36,000 bases of DNA from an uncultured Eubacteriales bacterium (GTDB taxonomy: Bacteria > Bacillota > Clostridia > Lachnospirales > Lachnospiraceae): contig UQXZ01000014.1 of NCBI GenBank assembly GCA_900545225.1, positions 1-36,000 of the forward strand, in the 5' to 3' direction. A program made the translations under genes and the position numbers. A model generated the notes under the pieces. It did no database searches. It was not told the DNA's origin and worked only from the letters and a program-made list of their open reading frames with translations. Positions 31,652-36,000 of the stretch are shown piece after piece (the stretch's first letter is position 1; every line of letters starts with the position of its first letter).

Positions 31652-33538
31652 TTACTTCTTATATAATGCTCTGAACGAATTAAGAATACAGATCATAGCT
31701 ACACCTACATCAGCAAATACAGCTATCCACATATTTGCGAAACCAATTGCACTGAGTATCAATATGGCAACCTTAATTACAAGGGCAAATACAATATTCT
31801 GTGTAACGACGCCTAATGTAAATTTAGCAATTCTCTTTATTATAGATATCTTTCTGATATCGTCATCCATGATAACAATATCAGCAGCTTCTATCGCCGC
31901 ATCAGAACCAATTGCTCCCATGGCAAAACCAACATCAGATCTTGCAATAACAGGAGTATCGTTAATTCCATCTCCGACAAAGGCAAGCTTTTCATTCTTA
32001 TGTTCATGAGCTAAAAGCTCTTCTACCTTAGTTACCTTATCGCCAGGAAGTAAATCAGTATAAGCCTTATCAAGACCTAATTCAGCAGCAACCTTTTCAC
32101 CTGCTTCTTTTCTGTCACCTGTAAGCATAACAATGTTGGAAACATCATTTTCACGAAGACTATCAATAGCCTCCTTAGCTTCAGGCTTAACAACATCAGA
32201 AATTATGATATTACCGATATATTTTTCATCAACTGCCAAGTAGCAGACTGTACCTGCACTTGTAACATAGTCATGCTCTACTCCATGTTCACTCATAAGT
32301 TTCGCATTACCTGCAAGTACGTGTTTACCGTCAATTTTTGCAGAAATACCGTGTCCGGCAATATTTTCATTTTCTTCTATTATAGAAAGATCAACCTTTT
32401 TACCATCCTGCTCATATGCCTTTTTAATTGACATTGCGATAGGATGAGTTGACATTTCTTCAGCATGAGCTGCAATTTTAAGTAATTCTTCTTTAGATAC
32501 TCCTTCAACAGGGTTAATTGATGTAATCTCAAATACACCTCTTGTAAGAGTACCTGTCTTGTCAAATACAACAGTGTTAATCTTTGCAGCCTGCTCTAAG
32601 TAAACACCGCCTTTAACAAGGATACCCTTCTTAGATGCGTTACCGATTCCTGCAAAGAAACCAAGAGGAACTGAAATAACAAGCGCACATGGGCAGCTAA
32701 CTACGAGGAATGTACATGCTCTCTGAAGCCACTCAAACCAGTCTCCGGTTATTAATGATGGGATTAAGAATAATGCGGCAGCACCTAATACAACAAGCGG
32801 TGTATAGACTCTTGCAAACTTAGTAATAAACTTCTCTGTTTTTCCCTTCTTAGCTCCTGCATTTTCAACAAGTTCAAGAATCTGGGCAACAGTAGAATCA
32901 TCATATTCCTTAGTTGCTTTCATCTTAATAACAGATGAAACATTTACACATCCACTGATGATATCATCATCTACTCTGATTGTACGAGGAACTGACTCAC
33001 CTGTAAGTGACGATGTATCAAGTGTTGATTCACCTAAGATTACAATTCCATCTACAGGAACCTTTTCACCAGGCTTAACAACAATAATATCACCTATTTC
33101 AACTTCATCAGGATCAATAGTAACTATTTCACCGTCGCGTTCAACATTTGCGAATTCAGGGGCAATATCCATAAGATCTTTGATAGATTTTCTAGATTTT
33201 TCTACAGCAATATTCTGGAAAAATTCACCAACCTGATAGAAAAGCATTACAGCAACGCCTTCCTCGTATTCTCCTACAACAAAGGCTCCCACTGTAGCTA
33301 TCAGCATAAGGAAGTTCTCATCAAACACCTGTCCGTGTGAAATGTTTCTTACCGCCTTAATTACTACATCCAATCCAACAACTAAGAATGGAGCTATAAA
33401 CAGGAATAACGCAACCAGGTTATAGCCATTTACATCTACAACCGGAATCATTAATGTATGCTCAAGAATCATCAATACGGCAAGCATACATCCGCCTACA
33501 ATAATTCTTGCAAGCCAGCTTTTTTGTTTTTTGGACAT
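31652..33538 (-). CDS. Heavy-metal P1B-type ATPase (Zn/Cd/Pb exporter type)
   Basis: A 628-residue metal pump. Motifs in order: TGES (near 175), SCPCALV in a membrane helix (CPC near 283-285), DKTGTLT (Asp near 324), HP in STHPIA and GDGINDTP (near 524). The last two helices carry NIVFALVIK and FADVGVAM, the N-x7-K plus DxG signature of the P1B-2 Zn/Cd/Pb group. There is no N-terminal metal-binding domain; a separate HMA protein is encoded just upstream. It is the last gene of arsR-HMA-ATPase. GGAG precedes the start. No clear terminator follows; 31544-31651 shows nothing else. The name zntA/cadA would fit but the metal is not proven. Confidence 0.95.
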   Translation of the reverse strand: MSKKQKSWLARIIVGGCMLAVLMILEHTLMIPVVDVNGYNLVALFLFIAPFLVVGLDVVIKAVRNISHGQVFDENFLMLIATVGAFVVGEYEEGVAVMLFYQVGEFFQNIAVEKSRKSIKDLMDIAPEFANVERDGEIVTIDPDEVEIGDIIVVKPGEKVPVDGIVILGESTLDTSSLTGESVPRTIRVDDDIISGCVNVSSVIKMKATKEYDDSTVAQILELVENAGAKKGKTEKFITKFARVYTPLVVLGAAALFLIPSLITGDWFEWLQRACTFLVVSCPCALVISVPLGFFAGIGNASKKGILVKGGVYLEQAAKINTVVFDKTGTLTRGVFEITSINPVEGVSKEELLKIAAHAEEMSTHPIAMSIKKAYEQDGKKVDLSIIEENENIAGHGISAKIDGKHVLAGNAKLMSEHGVEHDYVTSAGTVCYLAVDEKYIGNIIISDVVKPEAKEAIDSLRENDVSNIVMLTGDRKEAGEKVAAELGLDKAYTDLLPGDKVTKVEELLAHEHKNEKLAFVGDGINDTPVIARSDVGFAMGAIGSDAAIEAADIVIMDDDIRKISIIKRIAKFTLGVVTQNIVFALVIKVAILILSAIGFANMWIAVFADVGVAMICILNSFRALYKK

Positions 33539-33589
33539 TGCCTAATCTCCTAATATTTAAATATTTAGTTTTAAATTTATGTAGTTATA

Positions 33590-33808
33590 TTATCTTTTAA
33601 TAGTAACGCCCTTCTCTACCTTATTACATGCCTTTTCAGCCTCATCAACTAAAGCATCGAAGTTAGCGTCATCTGCGTCAATTGTAATCTTCTCAGCAAA
33701 GAAGTTAATTGTAGCGCTGTTGATACCTTCAATTTTGTTAATTGCATCTTCCATCTTTGCAGCACAGTTAGCACAGTCAATACCTTCAATAGCAAATTTC
33801 TTTTTCAT
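33590..33808 (-). CDS. Free-standing HMA-domain metal-binding protein
   Basis: A 72-residue ferredoxin-like metallochaperone domain. The metal motif is GIDCANCAAKM with Cys12 and Cys15; the Asp just before the first Cys is typical of Zn/Cd-binding HMA domains rather than copper chaperones. It probably delivers metal to the ATPase encoded 51 bp downstream, replacing the N-terminal domain that ATPase lacks. AAGGAG precedes the start. The 73-bp gap to the arsR gene contains a small perfect hairpin, CTAATTAA/TTAATTAG (33830-33853). Confidence 0.92.
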   Translation of the reverse strand: MKKKFAIEGIDCANCAAKMEDAINKIEGINSATINFFAEKITIDADDANFDALVDEAEKACNKVEKGVTIKR

Positions 33809-33881
33809 AATAAATCTCCTTAAAATAAACTAATTAATCAATCAGTTAATTAGTAATTGGTTAACAAAAGTTACATTAATA

Positions 33882-34181
33882 TTAATCATGAGCACAGTCT
33901 TCACATACATGATCCTTGCCCAGATTTAATATGAGCTCCACATGGAGGTCATCAAGTGAATAAAAAGAATATCTTCCTTCTTTTCTCTGCTTTACAAGTC
34001 TTCCCTGTCTCAGGATTCTAAGCTGATGTGAGATAGCAGATTGTTCCATTCCGAGTAATTCTGAAATTTCATCAACACTGCACTCTCTTTTTTCTTTTAA
34101 ACAAAGTAAAATATTTACTCGTGTCTTGTCTGAAAACATTTTGAACAGATTCGCAATTTCATCTGAATGTTCAAAATCCAT
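33882..34181 (-). CDS. ArsR/SmtB-family metal-sensing repressor
   Basis: A 99-residue winged-helix repressor, first gene of the efflux operon. The recognition helix is MEQSAISHQLRILRQG. The C-terminal helix has Asp78-x-His80 and His91-x2-Glu94, the alpha5 zinc site of SmtB/CzrA-type sensors, plus Cys93 and Cys96. It should leave DNA on binding Zn or a similar ion and so derepress the HMA and ATPase genes. CGGAGG precedes the start. The promoter and an inverted-repeat operator lie directly upstream. Confidence 0.93.
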   Translation of the reverse strand: MDFEHSDEIANLFKMFSDKTRVNILLCLKEKRECSVDEISELLGMEQSAISHQLRILRQGRLVKQRKEGRYSFYSLDDLHVELILNLGKDHVCEDCAHD

Positions 34182-34219
34182 AATAACCTCCGCGACAATA
34201 TTGCCTTAATATATGATTA

Positions 34220-34263
34220 CTTGTTCATATGTTCATATTATCATATGACAAGTGCGATTGCAA
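34220..34263 (-). promoter_or_regulatory. Promoter and ArsR operator of the metal efflux operon
   Basis: TTGCAA (34258-34263), 17-base spacer and TAATAT (34235-34240) form the promoter on the minus strand. CTTGTTCATATG (34220-34231) and CATATGACAAG (34242-34252) form an imperfect 12-bp inverted repeat overlapping the spacer and -10, in the style of SmtB/ArsR operators. The 34264-34617 stretch beyond it is AT-rich and I see no gene in it, only a weak hairpin near 34390. Confidence 0.7.
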
Positions 34264-34617
34264 TAAAAAATACATTTTTTTAATAATATATTTTTGACTT
34301 GATTAATTCATTTAAGGTTATTGAATTCCTGCGAAATATTTAAGCCAAATCTTTGTAATACTAAATCCATACTTTATATAGTAGAAAGACAATATACCAG
34401 GTATTGTAATGACATGTGATTAATAATATAACCCTGCCTGAGGGATAAAAATAATCCAGGATTGATTAGATATGACTTGAAATAACTCTATAACAATTAT
34501 GATTATGTAGTAATTATGACTTTATTGGAAATTCTTTTTGAGATTTGATAATTGATATTCGATTAGTTGTTAAATGGAAAATAAAATAATACATTAAAAA
34601 TTAAAAATTAGGATAAA

Positions 34618-34649
34618 ATAAAAAAAGACTACCACTCGCAGTAGTAGTC
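34618..34649 (-). terminator. Terminator of the tRNA operon
   Basis: GACTAC (34627-34632) and GTAGTC (34644-34649) pair, with ACT/AGT inside after one mismatch, followed on the minus strand by six or more T. Confidence 0.85.
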
Positions 34650-34654
34650 ATCAA

Positions 34655-34727
34655 TGAGCCCGCCGGGGTTCGAACCCGGGACACCTAGATTAAAAGTCTA
34701 GTGCTCTACCAACTGAGCTACGAGCCC
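34655..34727 (-). tRNA. tRNA-Lys (anticodon TTT)
   Basis: 73 bases; GGGCTCGTAGCTCAGTTGG start, anticodon loop CTTTTAA, T-arm GGTTCGAACCC. Acceptor closes with G-U pairs. No CCA is encoded; it is added after transcription. Confidence 0.96.
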
Positions 34728-34748
34728 GTAGTATACGGTCATACCAAA

Positions 34749-34820
34749 CTGGGCTAGCTGGATTCGAACCAGCGAATGCAGGGATCAAAACCCTGTGCCT
34801 TACCGCTTGGCGATAGCCCA
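34749..34820 (-). tRNA. tRNA-Gln (anticodon TTG)
   Basis: 72 bases; TGGGCTATCGCCAAGCGG start, anticodon loop TTTTGAT, T-arm GGTTCGAATCC. The U1-A72 acceptor pair is typical of tRNA-Gln. No encoded CCA. Confidence 0.96.
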
Positions 34821-34834
34821 CTATTAATATGAAG

Positions 34835-34909
34835 GGTGGATAAAGGGATTCGAACCCTTGACCTTCAGAGCCACAATCTGACGCGCTAACCAACTGTGCT
34901 ATACCCACC
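34835..34909 (-). tRNA. tRNA-His (anticodon GTG)
   Basis: 75 bases with the extra G at position -1 (at 34909) facing C73, the tRNA-His identity mark. Anticodon loop ATTGTGG, T-arm GGTTCGAATCC. No encoded CCA. Confidence 0.96.
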
Positions 34910-34918
34910 ATATTTAAA

Positions 34919-34992
<74 letters not shown>

Positions 34993-34997
34993 ATAAA

Positions 34998-35068
34998 AGC
35001 GGGTGATGGGAATCGAACCCACGTATCCAGCTTGGAAGGCTGGTGTTCTACCATTGAACTACACCCGC
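34998..35068 (-). tRNA. tRNA-Gly (anticodon TCC)
   Basis: 71 bases; GCGGGTGTAGTTCAATGG start, anticodon loop CTTCCAA, T-arm GGTTCGATTCC, discriminator U. No encoded CCA. Confidence 0.96.
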
Positions 35069-35078
35069 ATATAAAAAG

Positions 35079-35153
35079 TCGGGGTGACAGGATTCGAACC
35101 TGCGACCTCTTGATCCCAAATCAAGCGCTCTAGCCAAGCTGAGCCACACCCCG
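35079..35153 (-). tRNA. tRNA-Pro (anticodon TGG)
   Basis: 75 bases; CGGGGTGTGGCTCAGCTTGG start, anticodon loop TTTGGGA, T-arm GGTTCGAATCC. First tRNA of the cluster. No encoded CCA. Confidence 0.96.
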
Positions 35154-35219
35154 ACAATATGAACTTCTTTAGAAGTTTCTGTCGTGTCGTTGTTTGTATC
35201 TCTCTCAACGACAAGGGTT

Positions 35220-35248
35220 ATTCTAGTATAGTTTCAAAGTAAAGTCAA
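35220..35248 (-). promoter_or_regulatory. Promoter of the tRNA operon
   Basis: TTGACT (35243-35248), 17-base spacer and TAGAAT (35220-35225) on the minus strand, about 67 bases before tRNA-Pro. All six tRNAs follow with short gaps. Confidence 0.8.
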
Positions 35249-35294
35249 CACCTTTTTTTGTATTTTAATAAAAACATTTTAAAAATCTTTATTC

Positions 35295-35333
35295 GCCCCG
35301 AAAAATACCGTAAAATCGGCGTTTTTGGGGTGC
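35295..35333 (-). terminator. Hairpin after the ABC-F gene
   Basis: GCACCCC, AAAAA and CCG pair with CGG, TTTTT and GGGGC around a short loop with small bulges. It is 85 bp past the ABC-F stop and before the tRNA promoter. The T-run on the minus strand is poor, so it may be a weak terminator. Confidence 0.55.
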
Positions 35334-35417
35334 TTTTAATGTGTTTATACTATGTTTTTTCAGGATTTTTCTGTCATGTTTTTTAAAATAAATTTTTATT
35401 TTTGAAAAATATTTTTC

Positions 35418-35946
35418 CTATTCAGTAATTAATTGTATGCTTTTTGTGGCTATGTTATTTCTGAATGCAGAATCGTGTTCTACAAAAATCATTGTTGGCA
35501 TAAATTCCTTTATAAGCTTTTTAATCTGCATTCTGGAATAAATATCTATATAATTCATAGGTTCATCCCACACATAAAGATGTGCCTGCTCACAAAGACT
35601 TTTTGCAAGCAACACTTTTTTCTTTTGTCCTGCAGAAAAATCCTCCATTTTCTTTTCAAACTGAATTCGTGGAAAGTCTAGCTTACGCAAAATTGCCTTG
35701 AATAAACTTTCTTCTATATTGTTTGTTTCGGCAAATTTCGATAATGAACATTCTAAGTCAGATGTGTCCTGTTGAACATAGGATACGACAAGGCCTGATT
35801 CTATAGATACAGTACCCGAATGTTCAATATGCTCTCCCACAAGCATTTTTAGCAGACTCGATTTACCTGCTCCATTTTTACCATCCAGAACTATACGATC
35901 TCCCTGTTTTATTTCAAATGAAACAGGCTTACATATACTTTTACCA
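35418..35946 (-). pseudogene. ABC-F protein, C-terminal ATPase domain only (cut by an IS end)
   Basis: About 176 residues of the second ATPase domain of an ABC-F protein. Walker A is LDGKNGAGKSS, the signature FSAGQKKKVLLAKSL, Walker B LYVWDEPMNYID and the His switch FVEHD. The AGQKKK and DEPMNYID text is like Lsa/Vga-type ribosome-protection ABC-F proteins, but a housekeeping role cannot be excluded. The reading frame is open up to 35946, where IS sequence begins, and meets an in-frame stop at 35952-35954. The first ATPase domain and interdomain linker are missing. An internal Met at 35846 lies after Walker A, so any product from it would lack the P-loop. Confidence 0.8.
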
Positions 35947-36000
35947 GTGAACTACTCCGACTTATAGAAGTCGGAGCTTCTTGCTTCAACCACTACTGCT
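35947..36000 (-). mobile_element. Right end of an apparent IS200/IS605-type element (partial)
   Basis: On the minus strand a perfect 9-bp stem, CTCCGACTT/AAGTCGGAG with a 4-base loop (35955-35976), is followed by GTAGTTCAC, where homology to ABC-F begins. A subterminal imperfect hairpin followed by GTAGTTCAC is what I recall from the right ends of IS605-family elements carrying tnpB in Clostridia. The tnpB-like gene would lie to the right, outside the window. No transposase residues can be read inside these 54 bases. Confidence 0.6.

Overview
The window looks like chromosomal DNA of a low-GC anaerobic Firmicute, most likely a Lachnospiraceae-type Clostridium relative (Butyrivibrio/Eubacterium/Roseburia-like). 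The clues are AT-rich intergenic DNA, strong GGAGG ribosome sites, T-box and THF riboswitch control, sortase motifs of the SPKTGD kind, tRNA genes without encoded CCA, and protein sequences of that family. Genus is inference only. Every intact protein gene and tRNA lies on the minus strand, so gene order below runs from high to low coordinates.

Layout, left to right. 1-6.9 kb is a protein-quality block: a MarR regulator, lon, clpX, clpP and tig (trigger factor with an unusual Lys/Ala-rich tail). 6.9-8.7 kb holds a membrane-anchored D-Ala-D-Ala carboxypeptidase and a DJ-1/PfpI protein. 9.0-9.8 kb is a folate-type ECF S component under a THF riboswitch. 9.8-16.85 kb is a complete trpEGDCFBA operon led by a UGG-specifier T-box and a good promoter. 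17.0-18.6 kb is a sortase-anchored surface protein. 18.6-20.6 kb is a patchy region: IS3-type end remnants, niaR with a leader made of 57-bp tandem hairpin repeats, a 90-bp palindrome, an IS3 OrfA stub and a LysR gene cut short. 20.8-25.5 kb is an apparent leuC-leuD-thrC-radical SAM operon. 25.6-28.5 kb has an ABC exporter and a methyltransferase separated by an internally deleted IS30-type element. 29.1-30.5 kb is a second, closely similar radical SAM gene. 30.8-34.25 kb has a TetR regulator and an ArsR-HMA-P1B-ATPase metal efflux operon. 34.6-35.25 kb is a six-tRNA operon (Pro-Gly-Arg-His-Gln-Lys). The right edge holds the C-terminal half of an ABC-F gene that is cut by the right end of an apparent IS200/IS605-type element.

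How the parts work together. Lon, ClpXP and trigger factor cover folding and turnover of cytosolic proteins. The trp operon is switched by uncharged tRNA-Trp, and folT by tetrahydrofolate. The ArsR/HMA/ATPase set is a self-contained zinc/cadmium-type efflux unit. The most unusual items are the niaR leader array, the paired radical SAM proteins of unknown substrate, the trigger-factor tail, and the IS-derived junctions that record recent rearrangement. Product calls rest on motif recognition by eye; no database search was run.
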